A stretch of DNA of 64,000 nt from Chamaelirium japonicum (Eukaryota > Streptophyta > Magnoliopsida > Liliales > Melanthiaceae), in assembly GCA_947650365.1 (NCBI GenBank), contig OX393550.1:121026374-121090373 (forward strand), written 5' to 3'. A program made the position numbers and the translations under genes. This document shows, piece after piece, positions 13,590 to 27,566 of the stretch (its first letter is position 1; each line of letters begins with the position of its first letter). The notes below the pieces were generated by a model. The model did not search any database. It was given only the letters and a program-made list of their open reading frames with translations, and was not told where the DNA came from.

Positions 13590-14445
13590 ATCCATTCTAA
13601 TTCATTCGTACGATCCATTCTATTTCATTCTTACGATCCATTCTAATTCATTCATACGTTCCATTCTAATTCATTCGTACGATCCTTTCTAATTCCTTCG
13701 CACGATCCATTCTAATTCACTCATACGATCCAATCTAATTCATTCATACGATCCATTCTAATTCATTCGCACGAATGTATCCATTCTAATTCATTCGTAC
13801 GATCCATTCTAGTTCATTCGCACAATCTATTCTAATTCATTCGTACGATCCATTCTAATTCATTCGCATGATCCATTCTAATTCATTTATACGATCAAAT
13901 CTAATTCATTCATACGATCCATTCTAATTCATTCGCACGAATGTATCCTTTCTAATTCATTCGTACGATCCATTCTAATTCATTCGCACGATCTATTATA
14001 ATTCATTCGCACGATCCATTCTATTTCATTCGTACGATCCATTCTTACTCATTCATATGATCCATTCTAATTCATTCGTACGATCCATTGCACGATCCAT
14101 GCTAATTCATTCATACGATCCATTCTATTTCATTCGTACGATCCATTATTACGATCCATTCTAATTCATTCGTACGATCCATTCTAATTCATTCGCACAA
14201 TCTATTCTAATTCATTCGTACGATCCATTCTAATTCATTCGCACAATCCATTCTAATTCATTAGCACGATCCATTCTAATTCATTCCCATGAATGTATCC
14301 ATTCTAATTGATACGTACGATCCATTCTATTTCATTCGTACGATCCATTCTAATTCATTCATACGATCCATTCTAATTCATTCGCACGAATGTATCCATT
14401 CTAATTCATTCGTACGATCCATTCTAATTCCTTCATACGATCCAA
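13590..14445 (-). repeat. Satellite block, minus polarity
   Basis: The block holds damaged units near 14090 (CATTGCACGATCC) and 14148 (CATTATTACG). It ends abruptly mid-unit where CGATCCAATGAATTAG joins opposite polarities without a palindrome. Confidence 0.9.
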
Positions 14446-15409
14446 TGAATTAGACTAGATTGTGCGAATGAATTAGAATGGATCGTACGAATGAGTAAGA
14501 ATGGATTGTACGAATGAGTAAGAATGGATCATATGAATGAATTAGAATGGATACATTCGTGCGAATTAATTAGAATGGATCGTATGAATGAATTAGAATG
14601 GATCATACGAATGAAATAGAATGGATCGTACGTATCAATTAGAATGGATACATTCATGGGAATGAATTAGAATGGATTGTACTAATGAATTAGAATGGAT
14701 TGTGCGCCTTTGTACAACCCATTATATTTCATTCGTATGATCCATTCTAATTCCTTTGTACGATCCATTCTAATTCAATCCCATGAATGTATCCATTCTA
14801 ATTCATACGTACAATCCATTCTAATTCATTCATACGATCCAATCTAATTCATTCATACGATCCATTCTAATTTATTCGCACGAATGTATCCTTTGTAATT
14901 CATTCGTACGATCCATTCTAATTCATTCGCACAATCTATTCTAATTCATTCGTACGACCAATTCTAATTCATTAGCACGATCCATTCTAATTCATTCGTA
15001 CGTACAAATTCATACGTACGATCCATTCTAATTCATTCGTACGATCCATTCTAATTCATTCGCACGATCCATACTAATTCATTCATACGATCCATTCTTA
15101 TTCATTCGTACGATCCATTCTAATTCATTTGCACGATCCATTCTAATTCCTTCGTACGATCCATTCTAATTCCTTTGTACGACCTATTATATTTCATTCG
15201 TATGATCCATTCTAATTCCTTTGTACGATCCATTCTAATTCATTCCCATGAATGTATCCATTCTAATTCATACGTACGATCCCTTCTAATTCATTCATAC
15301 GATCCAATCTAATTCATTCATACGATCCATTCTAATTCATTCGCACGAATGTATCCATTCTAATTCATTTGTACGATCCATTCTAATTCATTCGCATAAT
15401 CTATTCTAA
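14446..15409. repeat. Satellite: plus block then minus block
   Basis: Plus polarity runs over 14446-14706 and minus over 14707-15409. The right switch lies in the perfect palindrome ATTCTAATTAGAAT at about 15403-15416. The left switch (TGTGCG to CCTTTG) is not palindromic. Confidence 0.9.
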
Positions 15410-15854
15410 TTAGAATGGATCATGCGAATGAATTAGAATGGATCATATGAATGAATTAGAATAGATCGTACGAATGAATTAGAATGGATACATTTGTGCG
15501 AATGAATTAGAATGTATCGTACGAATGAGTAAGAATGGATTGTACGAATGAATTAGAATGGATCGTGCGAATGAATTAGAATGGATCGTGCGAATGAATT
15601 AGAATGGATCTGGATACATTCGTGCGAATGAATTAGAATGGATCGTACGAATGAGTAAGAATAGAATGGATCGTGCGAATGAATTAGATTGGATCGTGCG
15701 AATGAATTAGAATGGATCGTGCGAATGAATTAGAATGGATCGTATAAATGAAATAGAATGGATCGTATGAATTAGAATGGATCGTACGAAGGAATTAAAA
15801 TGGATCGTACGAATGAATTAGAATGGATCATACAAATGAAATAGAATGGATCGT
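15410..15854 (+). repeat. Satellite block, plus polarity
   Basis: The block ends in GGATCGTACGATCC centred at 15854/15855. A broken 28-bp unit, GGATCTGGATACATTCG at about 15605, recurs at about 52141. Confidence 0.92.
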
Positions 15855-16823
15855 ACGATCCATTCTAATTCATTCGCACAATCTATTCTAATTCATTCGT
15901 ACGATCAATTCTAATTCATTAGCAGGATCCATTTTAATTCATTCGTACGATCTATTCTATTTCATTCGTACGATCCATTCTTACTCAATCGTATGATCCA
16001 TTCTAATTCATTCGCACGAATGTATCCATTCTAATTCATTCGTACGATCCATTCTAATTCATTCGCACGATCCATTCTAATTCATTCATACGATCCAATC
16101 TAATTCATTCATACGATCCATTCTAATTCATTCGCATAGTCTATTCTAATTCATTCGTACGATCCATTCTAATTCCTTCATACGATCCATTCAAATTCCT
16201 TCGTACGTACGATCCATTCTAATTCATTCGCACGATCCATTCTAATTCATTCATACGATCCATTCTAATTCATTCGTATGATCCATTCTAATACATTCGC
16301 ACAATCTATTCTAATTCATTCGTACGATCCATTCTATTTCATTCGTACGATCCATTCTAATTCATACGATCCATTCTATTTCATTCATACGATCCATTCT
16401 AATTTATTCCCACGATCCATTCTAATTCATTGTACGATCCATTCTAATTCCTTCGTACGATCCATTCTAATTCATTCGTATGATCCATTCTAATTCCTTC
16501 GTACGATCCATTGTTATTCATTCCCATGAATGTACCCATTCTAATTCATACGTACGATCCATTATAATTCGTTTATACGATCCAATCTAATTCATCATAT
16601 AATCCATTCTAATTCATTCGCACGAATTTATCCATTCTAATTCATTCGTACGATCCATTCGATCCATTCTAATTCATAAGTATGATCCATTCTAATTCAT
16701 TCATACGATCCATTCTAATTCATTTGCACGATCCATTCTAATTCATTCATACGATCCAATCTAATTCATTCATATGATCCATTCTAATTCCTTCGCACGA
16801 TCCATTCTAATTAATTCGTACGA
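15855..16823 (-). repeat. Satellite block, minus polarity
   Basis: The block ends at the CGATCG at 16821-16826. The ORF at 16278-16493 is a frame through variant units and not a gene. Confidence 0.93.
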
Positions 16824-18587
16824 TCGTGCTAGTGAATTAGAATGGATCGTACGAATGAATTAGAATAGATCGTACGAATGAATTAGAATGGATACATTCG
16901 TGCGAATGAATTAGAATGGATCGTACGAATGAGTAAGAATGGATCGTACGAATGAAATAGAATGGATTGTATGAATGAATTAGAATGGATATATTCGTAC
17001 AAATGAATTAGAATGGATCGTACTTATGAATTAGAATGGATCGTACGAATGAATTAGATGGATACATTGGTGCGAATGAATTAGAATTGATCGTACGAAT
17101 GAGTAAGAATGGATCGTACGAATGTATTCGTGCAAATGAATTAGAATGGATCGTATCTACGAATGAATTAGAATGGATCGTACGAATGAGTAAGAATGGA
17201 TCGTACAAATTAAATAGAATGGATTGTACGAATGAATTAGAATGGATCGTACGAATGAATTAGAATGGATAAATTTGTGCGAATGAATTAGAATGGATTG
17301 TATGAGTGAATTAGATTGGATCGTATAAATGAATTAGAGTGGATCATACGAATGAATTAGAATAGATTGTGCGAACGAATTACAATGGATCGTGCGAATG
17401 AATTAGAATGGATCGTACAAATGAATTAGAATGGATACATTCGTGCGAATGAATTAGAATGGATCGTACGAATGAGTAAGAATGGATCGTACGAATGAAA
17501 TAGAATGGATCGTATGTATCAATTAGAATGGATACATTCATGGGAATGAATTAGAATGGATCGTACGAAGGAATTAGAATGGATCGTACGAAGGAATTAG
17601 AATGGATCGTACGAATAAATTAGAATTGTTACATTCGTGCAAAGAATTAGAATGGATTGTATGAATGAATTAGAATGGATCGTGCGAATGAATTAGAATG
17701 GATCGTACGAATGAATTAGAATAGATACATTCGTGCGAATGAATTAGAATGGATCGTGCGAATGAATTAGAATGGATCGTACGAATGAATTAGAATGGAT
17801 CGTATGAATGAATTAGAATAGATTGTGTGAATGAATTAGAATGGATCGTATGAATGAATTAGATTGGATCGTATGAATGAATTAGAATGGATCGTGCGAA
17901 TGAATTAGAATGGATCGTACGAATGAATTAGAATGGATCGTACGAATGAATTAGAATGGATCGTGTGAAAGAATTAGAATGGATTGTATGAATGAATTAG
18001 AATGGATCGTATGAATGAATTAGAATAGATCGTGTGAATGAATTAGAATGGATTGTACGAATGAATTAGAATGGATTCATTCATGCGAATGAATTAGAAT
18101 GGATCGTACGAATGAATTAGAATGGATCGTGCAAATGAATTAGAATGGATCGTACGAAGGAATTAGAATGGATCGTACGAATGAATTAGAATGGATACAT
18201 TCGTGCAAAAGAATTAGAATGGATTGTATGAATGAATTAGAATGGATCGTATGAGTGAATTCGTACGATCGTGCTAGTGAATTAGAATGGATCGTACGAA
18301 TGAATTAGAATAGATCGTACGAATGAATTAGAATGGATACATTCTTGCGAATGAATTAGAATGGATCGTACGAATGAGTAAGAATGGATCGTACGAATGA
18401 AATAGAATGGATTGTACGAATGAATTAGAATGGATATATTCGTGCAAATGAATTAGAATGGATCGTATGAATGAATTAGAATGGATCGTATGAATGAATT
18501 AGAATGAATACATTCGTGCGAATGAAATAGAATGGATCGTACGAATGAATTAGAATGGATCGTACGAATGAATTAGAATGGATACAT
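16824..18587 (+). repeat. Satellite block, plus polarity
   Basis: Its first about 200 bp recur almost unchanged at 18268-18480. The second copy is entered through GAATTC and a roughly 10-bp minus island (about 18259-18268) ending in CGATCG. This is a direct internal duplication of about 1.45-kb period. Confidence 0.92.
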
Positions 18588-20630
18588 GATCCATTCTAAT
18601 TCATTCATACGATCCATTCTAATTCATTCGTATGATCCATTCTAATTCATTCGCACGATCCATTCTAATTCATTCGTATGATCCATTCTAATTCATTCGC
18701 ACGAATGTATCCATTCTAATTCATTCGTACGATCCATTCTAATTCATTCGCACAATCTATTCTAATTCATTCGTACAATCTATTCTAATTCATTCGCATC
18801 AATGTATCCATTCTAATTCATTCGTACGATCTAATTCATTCGTACGATCTATTCTAATTCATTTGCACGATCCATTCTATTTCATTCGTACGATCCATTC
18901 TATTTCATTCGTACGATCTAATCTAATTCATTCATACGATCCATTCTAATTCATTCACACGAATGTATCCATTCTAATCCATTCTAATTCTTTTGCATGA
19001 ATGTATCCATTCTAATTCATTCATACGATCCACTCTAATTCATTCGTACGATCCATTCTAATTCATTCATACGATCCATTCTAATTCCTTCGTACAATCC
19101 ATTCTAATTCATTCATACGATTCATTCTAATTCATTTGCACGAATGTATCCATTCTAATTCATTCGTACGATCCATTCTAATTTCTTCGTACGATGCATT
19201 CTAATTCTTTTGTACGACCCATTATATTTCATTCATGCGATCCATTCTAATTCATTTGCACGAATGTCATACAACCCATTCTAATTCTTTTGCACGAATG
19301 TATCCATTCTAATTCTTTCACATGATCCATTCTAATTCATTCGTACGATCCATTCTATCTAATTCATTCACACGATCCATTCTAATTCATTCATACGATC
19401 CATTCTAATTCATTCGCATGAATGTATCCATTCTAATTCATTCGTACGATCCATTCTAATTCATTCGCACAATCTATTCTAATTCATTCGTACGATCCAT
19501 TCTATTTCATTCATACAATCCATTCTAATTCTTTCACACGATCCATTCTAATTCATTTGTACGATCCATTCTAATTCATAAGTACGATCCATTCTAATTC
19601 ATTCGCACGAATGTATCTATTCTAATTCATTCGTACGATCCATTCTAATTCATTCACAAAATCTATTCTAATTCATTCATACGATCCATTATAATTCATT
19701 CGTACTACGATCCTTTCTAATTCATTCGCACGAATATATCCATTCTAAATCATTGGTCCGATCTATTCTAATTCATTCGCACGATCCATTCTAATTCATT
19801 CATACGATCCATTCTAATTCATTCGTACGATCCATTCTAATTCATTCGCACGATCCATTCTAACTTATTCATACGATCCAATCTAATTCATTCATACAAT
19901 CCATTCTAATTCTTTCACACGATCCATTCTTATTCATTCGTACGATCCATTCTAATTCATTCATACAATTCATTCTATTTCATTCGTACGATCCATTCTT
20001 ACTCATTCGTATGATCCATTCTAATTCATTCGCATGAATTTATCCATTCTAATTCATTCATATGAACCATTCTAATTTATTCATACAATCCATTCTAATT
20101 CATTCGTACGATCCATTCTAATTCCTTCGTACGATCCATTCTAATTCATTCATACGATCCATTCTAATTCATTCATACGATCCATTCTAATTCATTCGCA
20201 CGATCGATTCTAATTCATTCATACGATCCATTCTAATTCATTCATACGATCTATTCTAATTCATTCGCACGAATATATCCATTCTAATTCATTCGTAAGA
20301 TCAATTCTAATTCATTCGCACGATCCATTCTAATTCATTCGTACGATCCATTCTAATTCATTCGTACGATCCATTCTAATTCATTCGCACGATCCATTCT
20401 AATTCATTCATACGATCTATTCTAATTAATTCATACAATCCATTCTAATTCATTCGTATGATCCATTCTAATTCCTTCGTACGATCCATTCTTATTCATT
20501 CCCATGAATGTATCCATTCTAATTCATACGTACGATCCATTCTAATTCATTTATACGATCATATCTAATTCATTCATACAATCCATTCTAATTCATTCGC
20601 ACGAATTTATCTATTCTAATTCATTCGTAC
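18588..20630 (-). repeat. Satellite block, minus polarity
   Basis: A 2.0-kb minus block. The switch at its right end is GTAC to GTGCG at 20630. Irregular joints include 19263-19275 (GTCATACAACCC) and 19354 (TCTATCTAATTC). Confidence 0.92.
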
Positions 20631-22016
20631 GTGCGAATGAATTAGAATGGATACATTCGTGCGAAAGAATTAGAATGGATCGTATGAATGAATTAGATTG
20701 GATCGTTTGAATGAATTAGAATGGATCGTGTGAATGAATTAGAATGGATCGTACGAATGAATTAGAATGGATCGTATGAATGAATTAGAATGGATTGTGC
20801 GAATGAATTAGAATGGATCGCACGAATAAATTAGAATGGATAAATTCGTGCGAATGAATTAGAATGGATTGTATGAATGAATTAGATTGGATCGTATAAA
20901 TGAATTAGAATGGATCGTACGTATGAATTAGAATGGATACATTCATGGGAATGAATAAGAATGGATCGACCGAAGGAATTAGAATGGATCGTGCGAATGA
21001 ATTAGAATGGATCGTATGAGTGAATTAGAATGCATCGTACGAAGGAATTAGAATGGATCGTACGAATGAATTAGAATGGATCGTGCGAATGAATTAGAAT
21101 GGATCGTACGAATGAATTAGAATAGATTGTGCGAAGGAATTAGAATGGATCGTATGAATGAATTAGATTGGATCGTATGAATGAATTAGAATGGATCGTA
21201 CGAATGAATTAGAATGGATCGTATGAATGAATTAGAAAGGATCGTGCAAATGAATTAGAATGGATCGTATGAAGGAATTAGAATGGATCGTACGAATGAA
21301 TTAGAATGGATACATTCGTGCAAAAGAATTAGAATGGATTGTATGAATGAATTAGAATGGATCGTATGAATCAATTAGAATGGATCGTGCGAATGAATTA
21401 GAATGGATCATATGAATGAATTAGAATGGATACATTTGTGCGAATGAATTAGAATGGATCGTGCGAATGAATTAGAATGGATTGTACGAATGAAATAGAA
21501 TGGATATATTCGTGCGAATAAATTAGAATGGATACATTCATGCGAAAGAATTAGAATAGATCGTATGAATGAATTAGAATGGATCATATGAATGAATTAG
21601 AATGGATCATACGAATGAATTAGAATGGATCGTACGAATGAAATAGAATGGATCGTATGAATGAATTAGATTGGATCGTACGTGCGAATGAATTAGAATA
21701 GGTCGTACGAATGAATTAGAATGGATCGTGCTAATGAATTTGAATGGATCATACGAATGAATTAGAATGGATATATTCGTGCAAATGAATTAGAATGGAT
21801 CGTATGAATGAATTAGAATGGATCGTACGAATGAATTAGAATGGAAACATTCGTGCGAATGAATTAGAATGGATCGTGCGAATGAATTAGAATGGATCAT
21901 ATGAATGAATTAGATTGGATCGTATGAATGAATTAGAATGGATCGTGCGAATGAATTAGAATGGATCGTACGAATGAATTAGAATGGATCGTATGAATGA
22001 ATTAGAATGGATCGTG
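20631..22016 (+). repeat. Satellite block, plus polarity
   Basis: The last part, from about 21700, together with the following two blocks is repeated directly at about 58.1-59.0 kb, at offset about 36,470. Confidence 0.92.
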
Positions 22017-22546
22017 TATCATTTCTAATTCATTCGTACGATCCATTCTAATTCATAAGTACGATCCATTCTAATTCATTCATACTATCCATTCTAATTC
22101 ATTTGCACGAATATATTTCCTTCTAATTCATTCGTACGATCCATTCTAATTCCTTCGTACGATCCATTCTAATTCCTTCGTACGATCCATTCTATTTCAT
22201 TCGTATGATCCATTCTAATTCCTTCGTACGATCCATTCTTATTCATTCCCATGAATGTATCCATTCTAATTCATACGTATGTAATGAATTAGAATTGAAT
22301 GTACGAATGAATTAGAATAGATTGTGCGAATGAATTAGAATGGATCGTACGAATGAATTAGAATGGATAAATTCGTGCGAAAGAATTAGAATGGATTATA
22401 TGAATGAATAAGAATGGATCGTACGAAGGAATTAGAATGGATCATACGAATGAAATAGAATGCATCGTACGAAGGAATTAGAATGGATCGTACGTACGAA
22501 GGAATTAGAATGGATCGTACTAAGGATCATACGAATGATGGATCGT
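22017..22546. repeat. Satellite: minus block then plus block
   Basis: Minus polarity runs over 22017-22281 and plus over 22282-22546. The joint ACGTATGTAATGAATTAG at about 22275 is matched at about 58745. The right end is the palindrome GATCGTACGATC at 22541-22552. Confidence 0.92.
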
Positions 22547-23834
22547 ACGATCCATTCTAATTCATTCGCACGAATGTATCCATTCTAATTCATTCGTACG
22601 ATCCATTCTAATTCATTCGTACGATCCATTCTAATTCATTTGTAGGATCCATTCTAATTCATTCGCACGATCCATTCTAATTCATTCATACGATCCATTC
22701 TAATTCATTCATACAATCCATTCTAATTCTTTCACATGATCCTTTCAAATTGATTCGTACGATCCATTCTAATTCATTCGTACAATCCATTCTAATTCAT
22801 TCGTACGATCCATTCTAATTCATTCGCACGAATGTATCGATTCTAATTCATTCGTACGATCCATTCTAATTCACTAGCCATTCTAATTCATTCGTATGAT
22901 ACATTCTAATTCATTCGCACGAATGTATCCATACTAATTCATTCGTACGATCCATTCTAATTCATTCGTATAATCCATTCAAATTCATTCGCACGAATGT
23001 ATCCATTCTAATTCATTCTTACGATCCATTCTAATTCCTTCGTATGATCCATTCTAATTCCTTCGTACGATCCATTCTAATTCATTCAAACAATCCATTC
23101 TAATTCTTTCACACGATCCATTCTAATTCATTCGTACGTTCCATTCCGTACGATCCTAATTCCTTTGTACAACCCATTATATTTCATTCGTATGATCCAT
23201 TCTAATTCCTTTTTACGATCCATTCAAATTCATTCCCATGAATGTATCCATTCTAATTCATACATACGATCCATTGTAATTCATTCGTACGATCCATTCT
23301 AATTCATTCGCACGAATGTATCCATTCTAATTCATTCGTACGATCCATTCTAATTCATTCGTATAATCCATTCTATTTCATTCGTACGATCCATTCTTAC
23401 TCATTCGTACGATCCAGTCTAATTCATTCGCACGAATGTATCCATTCTAATTCATTCGTACGATCCATTCTAATTCATTCGTACGATCCATTCTAATTAA
23501 TTCGCACGATCCATTCTAATTCATTCGCACGAATGTATCCATTCTAATTCATTCGTACGATCCAGTGTAATTCATTCATACGATCCATTCTAATTCATTC
23601 ACACAATCTATTCTAATTCATTCGTACGATCCATTCTAATTCATTCGCACGATCCATTCTAATTGATTCATACGATCCAATCTAATTCATTCATACGATC
23701 CATTCTAATTCATTCGTATGATCCATTCTAATTCCTTCGTACGATCCATTCTTTTTCATTCGTACGATCCATTCTTACTCATTCGTATGATCCATTCTAA
23801 TTCATTTGCACGAATATATCCATTCTAATTCATT
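22547..23834 (-). repeat. Satellite block, minus polarity
   Basis: From about 22840 this is one arm of the 1.9-kb inverted duplication with 41.2-43.1 kb. Diagnostic irregularities at about 23140-23160 (TTCCATTCCGTACGATCC, then a unit missing its start) reappear in reverse complement at about 42825-42850. Confidence 0.93.
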
Positions 23835-23949
23835 GAGTAAGAATGGATCGTACATATGAATTAGAATGGATACATTCATGGGAATGAATTAGAATGGATC
23901 GTACGTACGATCCATTCTTACTCAATGAATTAGAATGGATACATTCGTG
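23809..23949. repeat. 141-bp foldback element 1 (45-51-45)
   Basis: Arm 23809-23853 and arm 23905-23949 are reverse complements with one mismatch. Each joins a minus-polarity part to a plus part through ATTCATTGAGTAAG. The 51-bp loop (23854-23904) is in plus polarity. Confidence 0.9.
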
Positions 23950-24779
23950 CGAATGAATTAGAATGGATCGTACGAATGAGTAAGAATGGATCGTACGAAT
24001 GAAATAGAATGGATTGTACGAATGAATTAGAATGGATCGTACGAATGAATTAGAATGGATACATTCGTGCGAATGAATTAGAATGGATCGTATGAATAAA
24101 TTAGAATGGATTGTATGAATGAATTAGAATGGATCGTACGAAGGAATTAGAATGGATCGTACGCACGAATATATCCATTCTAATTCATTCGTACGATCCA
24201 TTCTTATTCCTTTGTACGATCCATTCTAATTAATTTGTACGATCCATTCAAATTCATTCGTACGTCTTTCTCATTCGTACGATCCATTCTAATTCATTCG
24301 CACGAATGTATCCATTCTAATTCATTGAGTAAGAATGGATCGTACGTACGATCCATTCTTATTCATTCCTATGAATGTATCCATTCTAATTCATACGTAC
24401 GATCCATTCTTACTCAATGAATTAGAATGGATACATTCGTGCGAATGAATTAGAATGGATCATACGAATGAGTAAGAATGGATCGTACGAATGAAATAGA
24501 ATGGATCGTACGAAGGAATTAGAATGGATCATACGAACAAATTAGAATGGATCGTATGAATGAATTAGATTGGATCGTATGAATGAATTAGAATGGATCG
24601 TGCGAATGAATTAGAATGTATCGTACGAATGAATTAGAATGGATCATATGAATAAATTAGAATGGATCGTGCGAATGAATTAGAATGGATCGTATGATTG
24701 AATTAGAATGGATACATTCGTGCGAATGAATTAGAATGGATCGTGCGAATGAATTAGAATGGATCGTGCGAATGAATTA
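23835..24779. repeat. Satellite with closely spaced polarity switches
   Basis: The sub-blocks are plus 23835-23904, minus to about 23925, plus to about 24163, minus to 24324, plus to 24345, minus to about 24415, and plus to 24779. The segment 23809-24441 as a whole is an imperfect palindrome of about 630 bp. Confidence 0.88.
24301..24441. repeat. 141-bp foldback element 2 (45-51-45)
   Basis: Arms 24301-24345 and 24397-24441 are perfect 45-bp reverse complements, extendable by about 30 bp with one mismatch. The 51-bp loop (24346-24396) is in minus polarity, opposite to element 1, which begins exactly 492 bp earlier. Confidence 0.92.
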
Positions 24780-25530
24780 GTATGATCCATTCTAATTCAT
24801 TCGCACGATCTATTCTAATTCATTCATACGATCCATTCTAATTCATTCATACAATCAATTCTAATTCTATCACATGATCCATTCTAATTCATTCGTACGT
24901 TCCATTCTAATTCATTAGCACGATCCATTCTAATTCATTCATACGATCCATTCTAATTCATTCGTACGATCCATTCTAATTCATTCACACGAACCATTCT
25001 AATTCATTCATACGATCCAATCTAACTCATTCATACGATCCATTATATTCATTCGTATGATCCATTCTTATTCCTTCGTACGATCCATTATATTTCATTC
25101 GTATGATCCATTCTTACTCATTCGTATGATCCAATCTAATTCATTCGCACGAATGTATCCATTCTAATACATTCGTACGATCCATTCTAATTCATTCGCA
25201 CGATCCATTCTAATTCATTCATACGATCCATTCTAATTCATTCATACAATCCATTCTAATTCTTTCACACGATCCATTCTAATTCATTTGTACGATCCAT
25301 TCTAATTCATTCGTACAATCCATTCTATTTCATTCGTACGATCCATTCTTACTCATTCGTACGATCCATTCTAATTCATTCGCACGAATGTATCCACTCT
25401 AATTCATTCGTACGATCCATTCTAATTCATTCGCACGATCCATTCTAATTCATTCATACGATCCATTCTAATTCATTCGTATGATCCATTCTATTTCATT
25501 CATACGATCCATTCTAATTAATTCTTACGA
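24780..25530 (-). repeat. Satellite block, minus polarity
   Basis: The block begins where plus GAATTAG meets TATGATCC, the outer edge of the inverted duplication. It ends at the CGATCG at 25528-25533. Confidence 0.92.
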
Positions 25531-25992
25531 TCGTGCTACTGAATTAGAATGGATCGTACGAATGAATTAGAATAGATTGTACGAATGAATTAAAATGGAT
25601 CGTACGAAAGAGTATGGATCGTACGAATGAAATAGAATGGATCGTGCGAATGAATTAGAATGGATCGTACGAATGAATTAGAATGGATCGTATGAATGAA
25701 TTAGAATGGATCGTATGAGTGAATTCGAATGGATCATGCGAATGAATTAGAATGGATTGTACGAATGAATTTGAATCGATCGTATGTGCTAATGAATTAG
25801 AATGGATCATATGAATAAAATATAATGGATCGTATGAATTAGAATGGATCGTACGAATGAATTAGAATGGATCGTACGAATGAATTAGAAAGGAACATAC
25901 GAATGAATTAGAATGGATCGTGTGAAAGAATTAGAATGGATTGTATGAATGAATTAGAATGGATCGTATGAATGAATTAGAATGGATCGTGC
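25531..25992 (+). repeat. Satellite block, plus polarity
   Basis: It starts with CGTGCTACTGAATTAG, a member of the same junction family as 16824. It includes degraded units at about 25609 (GAAAGAGTATGG). Confidence 0.92.
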
Positions 25993-27077
25993 GATCCATT
26001 CTAATTCATTCGCATGATCTATTCTAATTTATTCATACGATCCAATCTAATTCATTCATACGATCCATTCTAAATCATTCGCACGAATGTATCCATTCTA
26101 ATTCATTCGTACGATCCATTCTAATTCCTTCGTACGGACGATCCATTCTAATTCCTTCGTACGATCGATTCTAATTAATTCGCACGAATGTATCCATTCT
26201 AATTCATTCGTACGATCCATTCTAATTCCTTCGTACGATCCATTCTAATTCCTTCGTACGTACGATCCATTCTAATTCCTTCGTACCAAACATTCTAATT
26301 CATTCGCACGAATGTATCCATTCTAATTCATTCGTACGATCCATTCTAATTCCTTCACACGATCCATTCTAATTCATTCGCACGATCCATTCTAATTCAT
26401 TCGCACGAATATATCCACTCTAATTCATTCATACGATCCATTCTAATTCATTCGCACGATCCATTCGAATTCACTCATACGATCCATTCTAATTCATTCG
26501 TACGATCCATTCTAATTCATTCGCACGATCCATTCTAATTTATTCATACAATCCAATCTAATTCATTCATACGATCCATTCTAATTCATTCGCACGAATT
26601 TATCCATTCTAATTCATTCGTACGATCCATTCTAATTCATTCGCACAATCTATTCTAATTCATTCGTACGATCCATTCTAATTCATTCGCACGATCCATT
26701 CCAATTCATTTGCACAATCTATTCTAATTCATTCATACGATCCATTCTAATTCATTCGCACGATCCATTCTAATTCATTCGCATGAATGTATCCATTCTA
26801 ATTCCTTCGTACGTACGATCCATTCTAATTCCTTCGTACGTACGATCTATTCTAATTCCTTCGTACGATCCATTCTAATTCATTCGCACGAATGTATCCA
26901 TTCTAATTCATTCGTACGATCCATTCTAATTCCTTCGCACGATCCATTCTAATTCATTCGTACGATCCATTCTAATTCAGTCGCACGAATGTATCCACTC
27001 TAATTCATTCATACGATCCATTCCAATTCATTCGCACGATCCATTCGAATTCACTTATACGATCCATTCTAATTCGA
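25993..27077 (-). repeat. Satellite block, minus polarity
   Basis: The block is rich in CCTTCGTACGTACGATCC double joints. From about 26160 it matches 36830-37935. It ends at the CGATCG at 27075-27080 within AATTCGATCGTAC. Confidence 0.92.
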
Positions 27078-27566
27078 TCGTACAAATGAATTAGAATGGA
27101 TCGTATGAATGAATTAGAATGGATCGTTAGAATGAATTAGAATAGATCGTACGAATGAATTAGAATGGATCGTACGAATGAATTAGAATGGATCGTACGA
27201 ATGAATTAGATTGGATCGTATTAATGAATTAGAATGGGTCGTACGAATGAAATAGAATGGATCGTATGAATTAGAATGGATCGTACGAAGGAATTAGAAT
27301 GGATACATTCGTGCGAATGAATTAGAATGGATCGTACGAATGAATTAGAATGGATCATATGAATGAATTAGATCTAATTCATTCACACAATCCATTCTAA
27401 TTCTTTCACACGATCCATTCTAATTCATTCGTACGATCCATTCTAATTCATTCGTATGATCTATTCAAATTCATTTGCACGAATTTATCCATTCTAATTC
27501 ATTCGTACGATCCATTCTAATTCATTCTAATTCATTCGTACGATCCATTCTAATTCATTCATACGA
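27078..27566. repeat. Satellite: plus block then minus block
   Basis: Plus polarity runs over 27078-27372 and minus over 27373-27566. The switch is the palindrome ATTAGATCTAAT at 27367-27378, duplicated at 38202-38213. Confidence 0.93.

Larger units (their letters stand above)
22840..24780 (+). repeat. Inverted segmental duplication, arm 1
   Basis: Reverse-complementing this segment reproduces 41197-43090 almost base for base at every anchor I checked. Anchors include GAGAAAGACGTACG (rc at 24261), TTAGACTGGATC (rc at 23428), TGGGTTGTAC (rc at 23172) and the four foldback elements. Monomer-scale indels exist, for example an extra unit near 22880. The arms are about 16.4 kb apart. Confidence 0.85.

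Noticed and set aside
17036..17263. Plus-strand ORF with NELEWIVRMSKNGSYE-like repeats
   Set aside because: It is the opposite-strand reading of the same satellite cycle. It overlaps another satellite ORF and has no independent coding evidence.
23809..24441. Site-specific recombinase-driven invertible switch
   Set aside because: The opposite loop orientations suggest inversion, but no recombinase gene or promoter is present, and an inverted duplication explains the same arrangement. I kept it as an observation without claiming a switch system.
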